Positions 52,158-60,757 are shown, numbered from the stretch's first letter. The stretch: DNA of 64,000 nucleotides from Ferruginibacter sp050611725 (GCF_050611725.1 NZ_JBODJB010000001.1:2232001-2296000); one strand, 5' to 3'. The notes: generated from the letters alone by a model not told the origin. Numbers and translations are program-made.

Positions 52158-53594
52158 ATGGCCACAGCTAGACCCAATAGAATTCAAATCGATGAGTACT
52201 CAGTATTCCTGTTTCTGGTAGTATTATTCAGTCAGTACTTTCTAGCAAATGGCGAGTATATATTTGCATCGTTTGCTACTTTAGCAATCCTACTTTACAG
52301 TATAACACAACCTTATAAACCGGCAGTATTTTCAGTTATTGTATTACACCATGTGTTACAGGTTGTAGCAGGGGTATGGCAAGCCAATTACCGAAATGTC
52401 GATATTAATGCAAGAGCGTTAGACACTTCTGTGGCAGTTATTGCCAGTCTTATCGGTTTATTTTTTCTATTTTATCCAACAATTTACTTTCAAAATAAAT
52501 TGCCCAATTACCAGAAAAAAGATCTTAAGGAATTTGCTAGTACACTCTCTACACAAAAGGTACTTACCCTTTATCTGATAGCTTTTTTCATAGCCTCAGT
52601 CTTACAAGGGCTGGCTTTTGTTTACTCGGGTATTACACAAATTATTTTCAGCCTTTTAAAGATAAAGTGGTTGTTATTTTTGCTGTTAGGATATATGTGC
52701 ATTCTTAAAAACGAGTATAGAAAAGTATTCTACATTATAGTTACTATAGAATTTATATTAGGATTTTATAGTTTTTTTGCCGATTTTAAAACAGTAATTT
52801 ATTACTTGTTGGTTCTATTGGTGAGTTTTATATCTGTGCTAAACATCAAGCAAATTATTATGGTAAGTATTTTAGGGGTAGCGCTTGGGGCCCTAGCTCT
52901 TTTCTGGACTGCAATTAAAGAAGATTACAGAGCCTTTTTACAAGGTGGGGATGAAGTAGAAGATGGGAGGGTTCAATCTGTTTCAGTATCGAGTGGGGAG
53001 GCATTTGATAAAATAGGTGATCTCAGTGAAAATCTTAATCAAGATAAATTTCAATCATCTACAGATCAGCTTCTCGATAGGCTACAGTACACTTATCACT
53101 TTGCCAAAGCAATAGAAAATGTTCCGGATAGAATCCCTTTTCAAAATGGAAAAAATTGGCTTGAAGTAATTGAATTTACAACTACTCCACGATTTTTAAA
53201 TCCTGATAAGCCCGTTCTGGAAAACTCTGTTAAAGCCAGTAAGTACACAGGTATTCGATATCTCGGAAAAGAAAAAGGGGTGTCATTCAGCCTGGGTTAC
53301 TTTGCTGAATTTTACATCGATTTTGGTTTTAAAGGAATGATGCTCGGTATTTTGGCATTAGGCATTGTATATGGTCGGGTATATTATTATTTCGCAAGAA
53401 AAGCAACTGAAAATCCACTCGTAAATTATGCTGTGGTTGGTGGCTTCTTTCTGGAGTTCTATGCATTTGAAATGGATGGAACCTTTTTAGTAGGTAGATT
53501 TTTAGCAACACTGGTAACATTCAGCCTTATCATTTCTCTTTTTGGAAAATGGTTTATTCAGTTCATAACATTAAGATATGATGAGAATGTTTAA
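52158..53594 (+). CDS. Wzy-like polymerase/ligase associated with the exosortase
   Basis: The 478-residue inner-membrane protein has roughly ten hydrophobic segments and a long hydrophilic loop at about residues 255-375, the O-antigen polymerase/ligase layout. The gene overlaps the exosortase gene and the two are followed by a GT4 gene. This order matches the Bacteroidota arrangement described as exosortase Y-associated Wzy-like protein, exosortase Y and XrtY-associated glycosyltransferase. It may polymerise the glycan or join it to the sorted protein. The exact reaction is unproven. Confidence 0.75.
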   Translation: MATARPNRIQIDEYSVFLFLVVLFSQYFLANGEYIFASFATLAILLYSITQPYKPAVFSVIVLHHVLQVVAGVWQANYRNVDINARALDTSVAVIASLIGLFFLFYPTIYFQNKLPNYQKKDLKEFASTLSTQKVLTLYLIAFFIASVLQGLAFVYSGITQIIFSLLKIKWLLFLLLGYMCILKNEYRKVFYIIVTIEFILGFYSFFADFKTVIYYLLVLLVSFISVLNIKQIIMVSILGVALGALALFWTAIKEDYRAFLQGGDEVEDGRVQSVSVSSGEAFDKIGDLSENLNQDKFQSSTDQLLDRLQYTYHFAKAIENVPDRIPFQNGKNWLEVIEFTTTPRFLNPDKPVLENSVKASKYTGIRYLGKEKGVSFSLGYFAEFYIDFGFKGMMLGILALGIVYGRVYYYFARKATENPLVNYAVVGGFFLEFYAFEMDGTFLVGRFLATLVTFSLIISLFGKWFIQFITLRYDENV

Positions 53595-54168
53595 GAATTC
53601 ATACTTCATAAAATACCTTCTTAAGTTTATCGTTACATTTTGTATAATGTATTATGGTACAATTGCATTGATTGCTTTGGTATCACCGGAAGGCTATTAT
53701 TCACCCTTCATTGCTAAATATCTCGATTATGTAAGTGGACTTCGATTCCTGCTAATGAAATCATCTGTATCCTTTTTATGGCTCTTAGGATTTTCTGCAA
53801 CAATATTTGATGAGTACTGGATCAAAATGGGTAACGGTTCAGGAGTAAGAATTGGATATGACTGTATTGGTTACGGAGTACTATTTTTTTGGATGGCATT
53901 TATTTTTGCCAACAAAGTTCCAATAAAGAAAAAAATTAAATGGATCATTGGTGGAATGATAGTTATCTGGATCATTAATGTATTACGGATATCATTATTA
54001 CTTTTAGCTATAGATAAAAACTGGCGAGCATTTTTCAGTATTAATAATCATACTTTATTCAATATTGTTGCCTATGCTGCAATATTTACTATGATCTATT
54101 TCTTCGATATGTCCGAAAAGAAAAGAACAGCCGGTATCGAAAATAATAACCCTACAACTAATCCGTGA
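53578..54168 (+). CDS. Exosortase/archaeosortase-family transpeptidase (XrtY-like)
   Basis: This 196-residue polytopic membrane protein (about six hydrophobic segments) has the exosortase catalytic set: Cys96 in GYDCIGYG, Arg137 in NVLRISLL and His158 in NNHTLFN. Known members cut PEP-CTERM-like signals and are thought to transfer the protein to a membrane or glycan acceptor. The predicted substrate is the PID-type protein at 11743-11961. Starts at 53578, 53581 and 53587 are all possible; each overlaps the previous gene. The next gene begins inside its stop (GTGA). Confidence 0.87.
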   Translation: MMRMFKNSYFIKYLLKFIVTFCIMYYGTIALIALVSPEGYYSPFIAKYLDYVSGLRFLLMKSSVSFLWLLGFSATIFDEYWIKMGNGSGVRIGYDCIGYGVLFFWMAFIFANKVPIKKKIKWIIGGMIVIWIINVLRISLLLLAIDKNWRAFFSINNHTLFNIVAYAAIFTMIYFFDMSEKKRTAGIENNNPTTNP

Positions 54169-55307
54169 GCAAAAAGAAAATTTTGATCCTGATCGACTGG
54201 TTTGTGCCCGGATATAAAGCAGGTGGCCCCATTCAATCATGCGTGAATCTGGTACATGCGTTAAAAAACGACTATGATCTATATATACTCACTACAGACA
54301 CTGATCACGGTGAAACAGAACCCTACCCGGATGTCATTTCAAACAAATGGATAACCGATAGTAAACTCGGTGCTACTATTTTTTACGCTCAAAAAAAGCA
54401 TCTTACCACAAAACAATTAAAAGAAGAAATAAATAGGATCGATGCAGATTATATTTACCTGAATCATCTCTTTTCGCCAATGTTTGTAGTATATCCGCTA
54501 TGGCTAAAGTTTACTGGCAAACTAAAAACAAAGTTTGTTGTATGCCCAAGAGGTGCGTTGTATAAAAGTGCGTTAACTATAAAATTATACAAAAAGAAAC
54601 CATTTTTATTGTTGTTTAAATGGATGGGCATTCAAAAAAAAATACTTTTTCATGCTACAAATGAAAGGGAGCAAAATGCTATTCTGGAATATTTTCCGGG
54701 CAGCAGTGTTTGTATAGCAGACAACCTGCCTAACATGAACCAGCCTGATTTTTTGAATTTACAAAAAGATGCAGGTCATTTAAAATGCATTTTTGTAGCA
54801 AGAATTGTGTCTATCAAAAATTTACTCTTCTTGTTAAATGCTCTTGATAAAATTAAAGCTAAGGTCGAATTAACAGTCATTGGCCCGGTTGAAGACGCAG
54901 CATATTGGGAAGATTGTAAAACAAAGATTCATCAATTACCTGAAAATATTAAAGTAGAGTACATTGGTACTAAAAGAAATGAAGAGGTAATTAAAAACAT
55001 TCAGCAAAATCATTTATTCATATTACCAACCACCGGCGAAAATTTTGGTCATGCCATATTTGAGGCAATGCTGGCCGGCCGACCGGTTTTGATCAGCGAC
55101 CAAACCCCATGGTTGAATTTACAGCAGCATCAAATTGGATGGGATGTGCCGCTTACTGAACCTGAAGGTTTTGTTACCGCTTTGGAAACCGCTGCAGGCT
55201 GGGATCAAACAGCATTTGATGAATATGCAAAAAATACTTGGTATTTTGCAAACCGATTCATAAATAACCCATCCTTAAAAGAACAGTATATCAAATTATT
55301 TGCATGA
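54165..55307 (+). CDS. GT4-family glycosyltransferase linked to the exosortase (XYAG1-like)
   Basis: The 380-residue GT-B protein starts with GTG in a four-base overlap with the exosortase stop. It contains ILIDWFVPGYKAGGPIQS at the N-terminus, VCPRGALYKSAL near residue 126 and LPTTGENFGHAIFEAMLAG in the donor half. FVPGYKAGGPI and PRGALY are typical of the group reported next to exosortase Y in Bacteroidota. It may add the sugar needed for, or adjacent to, the sorted peptide; donor unknown. Confidence 0.82.
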   Translation: MSKKKILILIDWFVPGYKAGGPIQSCVNLVHALKNDYDLYILTTDTDHGETEPYPDVISNKWITDSKLGATIFYAQKKHLTTKQLKEEINRIDADYIYLNHLFSPMFVVYPLWLKFTGKLKTKFVVCPRGALYKSALTIKLYKKKPFLLLFKWMGIQKKILFHATNEREQNAILEYFPGSSVCIADNLPNMNQPDFLNLQKDAGHLKCIFVARIVSIKNLLFLLNALDKIKAKVELTVIGPVEDAAYWEDCKTKIHQLPENIKVEYIGTKRNEEVIKNIQQNHLFILPTTGENFGHAIFEAMLAGRPVLISDQTPWLNLQQHQIGWDVPLTEPEGFVTALETAAGWDQTAFDEYAKNTWYFANRFINNPSLKEQYIKLFA

Positions 55308-55861
55308 CGCAATTAAAGAAAGTAAATAACGCTTCTTACAAAACCACCATCAATATTAATGCTTCTAAGCTAAAGCAACTGATGTGGTATTTTACCAATA
55401 TCTTCTTCTTCAAAAATTCATTGAATATAAGCTCAGGCTTAAAAGTTCTTTTACTTAAACTTTACGGAGCTAAAATTGGAGCAGGTGTTGTTATAAAACC
55501 TTCGGTAAATATCAAATATCCGTGGAAACTTAGTGTAGGTAATCATACATGGATTGGCGAAGAAGTTTGGATCGATAACCTATCGGATGTAACCATCGGG
55601 AACAATGCAACGCTTTCACAAGGTGCATTGTTATTAACCGGCAGCCACGATCACACCAAAGAAACATTCGATTTTGTATCATTCCCCATTGTACTTGAAG
55701 ATGGTGCCTGGGTTGGAGCAAAAGCTGTTGTATTTGGCGGCGTAACCTGTTTTACACATAGTATTTTAGGTATTAATTCAGTAGCTGAAACCAATTTACA
55801 GGCATATACCATATATAAAGGGAACCCAGCGGTACCAGTGATCAAACGAATAATATCATAA
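55304..55861 (+). CDS. wcaF: WcaF-type acetyltransferase
   Basis: The 185-residue LbH protein shows LLLKLYGAKIGAGVVIKPS, VGNHTWIGEEVWIDN, TGSHDHTKETF with the catalytic-type histidine and IGNNATLSQGALL. It ends with YKGNPAVPV. This is the colanic acid acetyltransferase WcaF pattern, so it likely O-acetylates a sugar of the repeat unit. It overlaps the exosortase-linked glycosyltransferase gene by four bases. Confidence 0.88.
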   Translation: MTQLKKVNNASYKTTININASKLKQLMWYFTNIFFFKNSLNISSGLKVLLLKLYGAKIGAGVVIKPSVNIKYPWKLSVGNHTWIGEEVWIDNLSDVTIGNNATLSQGALLLTGSHDHTKETFDFVSFPIVLEDGAWVGAKAVVFGGVTCFTHSILGINSVAETNLQAYTIYKGNPAVPVIKRIIS

Positions 55862-55896
55862 CAAGCAAATCAATTGGAATAAATTTGCAGCAACAA

Positions 55897-57837
55897 ATGA
55901 ACAAAGAACTTATCAATCATAAATTAATTAAGGAAGCGCTTACTATCAGAGTAGTGGAAGAAAAGTTCCTCGAACTTTTTTCTGAAGGTAAACTGAATGG
56001 AACGGTGCATACCTGTGTAGGACAAGAATTTTCTGCATTAGCCTTTGCCGGACAGTTGAAGAAAAAGGATTTTGTTTTCTCAAACCATAGATGCCATGGA
56101 CATTATATTGCGTTTACCGGTGATACCCGTGGTTTGTTGGCCGAATTATTAGGAAAAGCATCAGGTACTTGCGCCGGGATCGGAAGCAGTCAGCATTTAT
56201 GTAATAATAATTTTTTCTCTAATGGAATTCAGGGAGGTATTGTACCTGTTTCAGCAGGATATGCCCTTGGTAATAAACTTAAAAAGAATGGAGCAATTGG
56301 TGTAGTATATATTGGTGATGGTACTTTAGGCGAAGGCACTTTATACGAAACAATGAATATCATTTCCAAATGGGAAATTCCTTTGCTTATTGTTTGTGAA
56401 AATAACTTTTATGCTCAATCAACACCGCAAAGTGTAAACCTTGCAGGAGATATACAAGCCAGAGCAGCAGCCTTCGGCATTAAAACATATAAAGGTAATA
56501 CAGAAGATCCTGAAACATTATTGCAATTAGCGAATGATGCCATTCAATATGTAAGAGAAGAAACAAAACCTTCCTTCTTTTTGGTAGAAACGTATAGATT
56601 GAATCCGCACTCAAAAGGTGATGACGACAGAGATAAAGCAGAGATCCAACAGTTTAGAGAAAAAGACTTTTTGGAAATCTTCAGCAAAGAATATGGTTCA
56701 TACTATAACAATTACCTCGATGCCATTAATAAAGAGGTAGGCGATATGGTAGATGCCATTTTGCTTGAAGGCGAACTCGATATAGATCAGTATTACGAAA
56801 AAACTGAAATAAGGAATAATGAAGAATGGCTACCTATTGAACCGATCAACAAACGTCAGATAGAATTACTGAATAATTTTTTCAAAGAAAAGATCGTTTC
56901 AAACGAGCAATTGGTTTTTCTTGGAGAAGATATCCTTTCGCCTTACGGTGGTGCATTTAAAGTAGCAAAAGACCTTTCCTTCATAGCACCTGAAAGGGTT
57001 TTTTCAACACCGATCTCTGAATCTGCCATCATGGGTATCTCAAACGGACTGGCGCTGAATGGCTTTAAATCTTATGCAGAAATAATGTTCGGTGATTTTA
57101 TTACACTGGCATTCGATCAAATTGTAAACCATGCATCCAAGTTTCACCATATGTTCAATAAAAAGGTAAACTGTCCGGTAGTGGTTCGTACACCGATGGG
57201 TGGTCGCAGAGGCTATGGCCCTACACACTCACAAACACTCGATAAATTTTTAGTAGGAATTGATAATATTAAAACCGTTGCATTAAATACCACGATCGAT
57301 CCTGCAATTATTTACAATTCGATCGAAATAGAAAAACATCCCGTAATTGTGATCGAGAACAAAACCGATTACGGAAAGAAAATTCTGAATCATCAAAGCA
57401 AGAATTTTGTTTATCAAAGAAATCAAGATGCATTTCCGGTAGTAAAAGTAAGCCCTGCGGTTTCGGCTCCATCATTAACAATTGTAGCATATGGTGGCAT
57501 GGCCGATCTGATGAACAATTTACTGGCAACAATTTTTCTTGAAACAGAACAGAAACCGGAATTGATTATTCCGTCGCTTATTTCTGAACTACCGATTGAT
57601 ATCATCATTCAATCATTAGATGTTACAGGAAATTTATTAGTTGTTGAAGAGGGTAGTGCTTATGCTTCAATCGGTGCAGAACTGATCAGTCAGGTAGTAG
57701 AGAAAACAGATTATAAAATAAAAACAAAACGAATTGCAGCTTATCCGGTACCGATTCCGTCAGTAAAAAATCTGGAACATACAGTGTTACCGGATAAAGA
57801 AAGAATTATTCAAGAAATTAAAGAGAGTTTTACATAA
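55897..57837 (+). CDS. Fused alpha-beta 2-oxoacid dehydrogenase E1 component
   Basis: The 646-residue protein joins both E1 subunits. The alpha part (about 1-310) has the TPP motif GDGTLGEG near residue 140 with ENNFYAQS behind it. The beta part (from about 320) has LGEDILSPYGGAFKV and RTPMGGRRGYGPTHSQ. Fused E1 proteins of this length are known in Bacteroidota for pyruvate or branched-chain oxoacids. The ATG is preferred to the TTG at 55885. It is coupled to an E2-like gene and sits in a polysaccharide locus, so it probably makes a special acyl group; the acid is unknown. Confidence 0.88.
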   Translation: MNKELINHKLIKEALTIRVVEEKFLELFSEGKLNGTVHTCVGQEFSALAFAGQLKKKDFVFSNHRCHGHYIAFTGDTRGLLAELLGKASGTCAGIGSSQHLCNNNFFSNGIQGGIVPVSAGYALGNKLKKNGAIGVVYIGDGTLGEGTLYETMNIISKWEIPLLIVCENNFYAQSTPQSVNLAGDIQARAAAFGIKTYKGNTEDPETLLQLANDAIQYVREETKPSFFLVETYRLNPHSKGDDDRDKAEIQQFREKDFLEIFSKEYGSYYNNYLDAINKEVGDMVDAILLEGELDIDQYYEKTEIRNNEEWLPIEPINKRQIELLNNFFKEKIVSNEQLVFLGEDILSPYGGAFKVAKDLSFIAPERVFSTPISESAIMGISNGLALNGFKSYAEIMFGDFITLAFDQIVNHASKFHHMFNKKVNCPVVVRTPMGGRRGYGPTHSQTLDKFLVGIDNIKTVALNTTIDPAIIYNSIEIEKHPVIVIENKTDYGKKILNHQSKNFVYQRNQDAFPVVKVSPAVSAPSLTIVAYGGMADLMNNLLATIFLETEQKPELIIPSLISELPIDIIIQSLDVTGNLLVVEEGSAYASIGAELISQVVEKTDYKIKTKRIAAYPVPIPSVKNLEHTVLPDKERIIQEIKESFT

Positions 57838-59150
57838 TGGCCATTTTACAAGAAATAAAAGTTCCTTTAATATCGGTAAACGATACCAGTCTTACGGTTG
57901 TAAGTTTGTTGAATGCAACCGGAGATGCTGTAAAGAAAGGAGAAATTATACTTGTTTTTGAAACATCAAAAACAACCTATGATGTTGTTGCCGAAGCTGA
58001 TGGCTTTATACAATACCTCTGTGAAGAAGGTAATGATTACGAAGTAAACGATGTTGTTGCAAAAATATTCAGTGAGGCAAATGAAGTTGAAAAAGTAACT
58101 GCACCATCTCTACAAAAATCGAAACAATCTGTAAAAGCTCCTGCTGTGAAAATTGTAAGTGATTGGGAAGGAGAAACTCTGTTTACAACTGCGGCTTTGG
58201 AACTAATGGAGGCAAAAGGAATCAGCAACAGCGTATTTGCCGGAAGAGATTTTGTAAACAAGCAGGATGTAGAAGAAATTACAGGTGGAAACACTGTAAA
58301 GAAAAAAAACAAAGCTGCTGACAAGCCAGCAGCCAAGGCACAAAGAGTTGCATTACCTGTTGATGCAGCAAAAGTAATCGTTGAAAAATTATCTTCTAAT
58401 AAAAAACGTGAGATCGACTACCTCAGTGAAGTACAGTCAACCGGTTTGATCAGTACCATCAACACGGTGGTAGAGACAGAAGGTATTTTTGTTCATATAA
58501 ACGAATCTTTACAGCTCTTAAAAAACTCTTTACTACCTGTCATTATTTATGAAGGTAGCAGGCTGTTAGAAAAATACCGTGAACTCAATGCCTATTTTAC
58601 TGATAATTCCATTGCATTTTATAAGCAAGTAAATGTTGGTTTCGCAATCGATATTGATAAAGGATTAAAGGTTTTAAAAATAGAGAACTCATCTTCCAAA
58701 AGTATGGCTGCAATTGAGGATGAAATATTGACCTTGTCTAATAAATATTTAGATGATACGCTTCAGGTTGAAGATCTGACGGATATTACTTTTACCATTA
58801 CCGATCTTTCATCAGAAGGAGTTGATTTTTTCAAACCTTTGGTCAATATGATGAACAGTGCCATTCTTGGTGTATCGTCAATCGATCCAAAACTGAACAG
58901 ATGTGTACTGAGTGTAACTTTTGACCATCGTGTTACAGAAGGAAAATTAGTAGCAAGATTCTTAAAAGATCTGAAAGACAGATTGGAATCTTATCAATCG
59001 AAACATTATCCCAACTTAAATCAAAACATTAACTGTTTTAAATGTTTCAAAACATTAAAAGAAGATTTAAGTGATGTTGGTTTTACAAAATGCATTACGC
59101 CTGAAGGCAAGGAGGCTTATATCTGTCAGAGTTGCTTCAAAGGATTTTAA
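57837..59150 (+). CDS. E2-like lipoyl acyltransferase with C-terminal zinc ribbon
   Basis: The 437-residue protein has an N-terminal lipoyl domain with the lipoylated lysine K45 (ETSKT). A peripheral-subunit-binding-like segment (LMEAKGISNSVFAGRDF) precedes a linker rich in Lys/Ala and a catalytic acyltransferase domain. The active-site phrase reads DHRVTEG instead of the usual DHRxxDG, an Asp to Glu change. The last 40 residues contain CFKC and CQSC pairs, a zinc-ribbon-like tail not usual in E2. The start overlaps the E1 stop by one base. It should accept the acyl group from E1. Confidence 0.85.
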   Translation: MAILQEIKVPLISVNDTSLTVVSLLNATGDAVKKGEIILVFETSKTTYDVVAEADGFIQYLCEEGNDYEVNDVVAKIFSEANEVEKVTAPSLQKSKQSVKAPAVKIVSDWEGETLFTTAALELMEAKGISNSVFAGRDFVNKQDVEEITGGNTVKKKNKAADKPAAKAQRVALPVDAAKVIVEKLSSNKKREIDYLSEVQSTGLISTINTVVETEGIFVHINESLQLLKNSLLPVIIYEGSRLLEKYRELNAYFTDNSIAFYKQVNVGFAIDIDKGLKVLKIENSSSKSMAAIEDEILTLSNKYLDDTLQVEDLTDITFTITDLSSEGVDFFKPLVNMMNSAILGVSSIDPKLNRCVLSVTFDHRVTEGKLVARFLKDLKDRLESYQSKHYPNLNQNINCFKCFKTLKEDLSDVGFTKCITPEGKEAYICQSCFKGF

Positions 59151-59152
59151 CA

Positions 59153-59887
59153 ATGGAAGAAAAAATTAAAAGTATAGTTGCTGTATATACAAAAATACCT
59201 GCTGAAAATATCAGTAATCAAACGGTTATTGACAGAACAGCAGTAGCTAGTTCTATCATACTACATCGTATGTACGGGAATCTTCGTAACGAAGGCATTC
59301 CTGTAGAAAATTACTGGGACATAAAGACCTTTGGGGATCTTTTGAAACAATTAAACGGGGCAGACAATATTGTGGTTTCGGAATATACTGAAGCCGATTC
59401 AAATGCAAACATTCAGGACGAAGCAATTTTGGTTGGCTCCGACATTGAAGAAGTAAAAAATATGCCCGTTGTCAATGATTTTCGTGAAGACGAATTTTAT
59501 ACGATGAATTTTACCTCTACAGAAATTGCCTATGCCATTCTTCAACCTAATCCTTTTGCAACTTTTGCAGGTCTTTTTGCGGCAAAAGAGGCAATCATAA
59601 AAGCAGATAATACATATCGAAATAAAAAATTCAACTCTATTTTTATCGATCACCTCCCGTCCGGGAAACCAGTACATCCTGAATTTTCATTATCTATCTC
59701 TCACACAAATGAGTTAGCAATGGCCACTGCTATCAAAGTAAATTTAAGTACTGTTTCTTCTCAGGCTGCACTTAATCCTTCCGTCGAAAAAAAATCTTCA
59801 AATAATAAATTATTGATTTACGTGTTGCTCTTTCTTGCCGGAGCTTTAACAGCAACACTTCTCATGCTTATTAACAGTAAAAAATAA
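59153..59887 (+). CDS. ACP-like / AcpS phosphopantetheinyl transferase / membrane-anchor fusion
   Basis: From the ATG two bases after the E2 stop this is a 244-residue protein; an upstream ATG at 59132 would overlap E2. Residues 1-75 look like an acyl carrier protein, but the DSL serine position reads TAV. Residues about 90-200 match the AcpS core: GSDIEEV, FTSTEIAYA, FAGLFAAKEAIIKA, LPSGKP and SISHT. A hydrophobic segment near 220-240 (LLIYVLLFLAGALTATLLM) would anchor it to the membrane. Known AcpS enzymes transfer phosphopantetheine to carrier proteins; the target here is unknown. Confidence 0.75.
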   Translation: MEEKIKSIVAVYTKIPAENISNQTVIDRTAVASSIILHRMYGNLRNEGIPVENYWDIKTFGDLLKQLNGADNIVVSEYTEADSNANIQDEAILVGSDIEEVKNMPVVNDFREDEFYTMNFTSTEIAYAILQPNPFATFAGLFAAKEAIIKADNTYRNKKFNSIFIDHLPSGKPVHPEFSLSISHTNELAMATAIKVNLSTVSSQAALNPSVEKKSSNNKLLIYVLLFLAGALTATLLMLINSKK

Positions 59888-59894
59888 TATAGTT

Positions 59895-59955
59895 TATTGA
59901 TTATCAATACAAGGGAATTTCTAAAATAATTGTTAATTTGCATATTATACGCAAA
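59895..59955. promoter_or_regulatory. Two operator-like inverted repeats before the last glycosyltransferase gene
   Basis: TATTGAT-T-ATCAATA (59895-59909) is a perfect inverted repeat with a one-base centre. TTTGCATATTATACGCAAA (59937-59955) is a near-perfect one with a single mismatched pair, and ends 11 bases before the ATG. The 79-base gap has no T-tract hairpin. TTAATTTG next to the second repeat resembles, but does not match, a -7 box. A regulator site is possible. Confidence 0.35.
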
Positions 59956-59966
59956 CCATCCTGTAA

Positions 59967-60722
59967 ATGAAAGTATCAATAATAACAGTTACGTTCAATT
60001 CTTCCAGATTCCTGGAGGATTGCATCAAGTCTGTTATTATGCAGGACTATGATAATATTGAACATATTGTGGTTGATGGTAAATCAACGGATGGCACGGT
60101 TGCTATAATAGAAAAGTATAATAACAACATTGCTAAATGGGTTTCTGAAAGAGATTTTGGCATGTATGATGCTATCAACAAAGGAATGGCAATGGCAACC
60201 GGTGATATTATCGGGATACTTAATAGTGATGACATTCTTGCTTCTACAGATGTGATGAGCTCCATAGTAAATGCCTTTCAGCAAAACAATGTTGAATCTA
60301 TTTTCGGAGATCTTGCTTATGTTGAACAAATGGACACCCAAAAGATACATAGATTTTGGAAGGGAGATGTTTACAAACGCAGCAGATTTAAATTTGGCTG
60401 GATGCCGGCACATCCAACGTTTTATGTAAAACGTTCGGTAGTTGAAAAGTTTGGAGGGTACGAATCGCATTTTTATACCGCAGCAGATTATGAGTTTATG
60501 GCGAGGTATCTTTTTAAAAATCATGTAAGTGCTCATTATCTGCCAAAGCTATTAGTACGTATGCGTATAGGCGGAATGAGCAATAATAATTTAAAGAGCC
60601 GATTTAGAGCAAACAGAAGAGATTATCTTGCGATGAAAAAGAATAAAATACCATTACCATTTATCGTATCCATATTAAAACCATTAAGAAAATTACCTCA
60701 ATATTTTAAAAAATATTCATAG
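59967..60722 (+). CDS. GT2-family glycosyltransferase (WcaE-like)
   Basis: The 251-residue GT-A enzyme has SIITVTFNSSRFLEDCIKS at the start, VVDGKSTDGT near residue 36, SERDFGMYDAINKGM and the NSDD metal site near 89. The phrase MYDAINKG is typical of a WcaE-like group that also includes the enzyme at 27545-28324. It is set off from the E1/E2/AcpS cassette by 79 bases. Confidence 0.88.
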   Translation: MKVSIITVTFNSSRFLEDCIKSVIMQDYDNIEHIVVDGKSTDGTVAIIEKYNNNIAKWVSERDFGMYDAINKGMAMATGDIIGILNSDDILASTDVMSSIVNAFQQNNVESIFGDLAYVEQMDTQKIHRFWKGDVYKRSRFKFGWMPAHPTFYVKRSVVEKFGGYESHFYTAADYEFMARYLFKNHVSAHYLPKLLVRMRIGGMSNNNLKSRFRANRRDYLAMKKNKIPLPFIVSILKPLRKLPQYFKKYS

Positions 60723-60757
60723 TCTGATCATTCAGAACTATGCTGTTTTAACACAAT

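Noticed and set aside
55880..55887. TAAATTTG as a promoter before the E1 gene
   Set aside because: No -33 element is found 19-21 bases upstream, and the motif is frequent by chance in AT-rich gaps.
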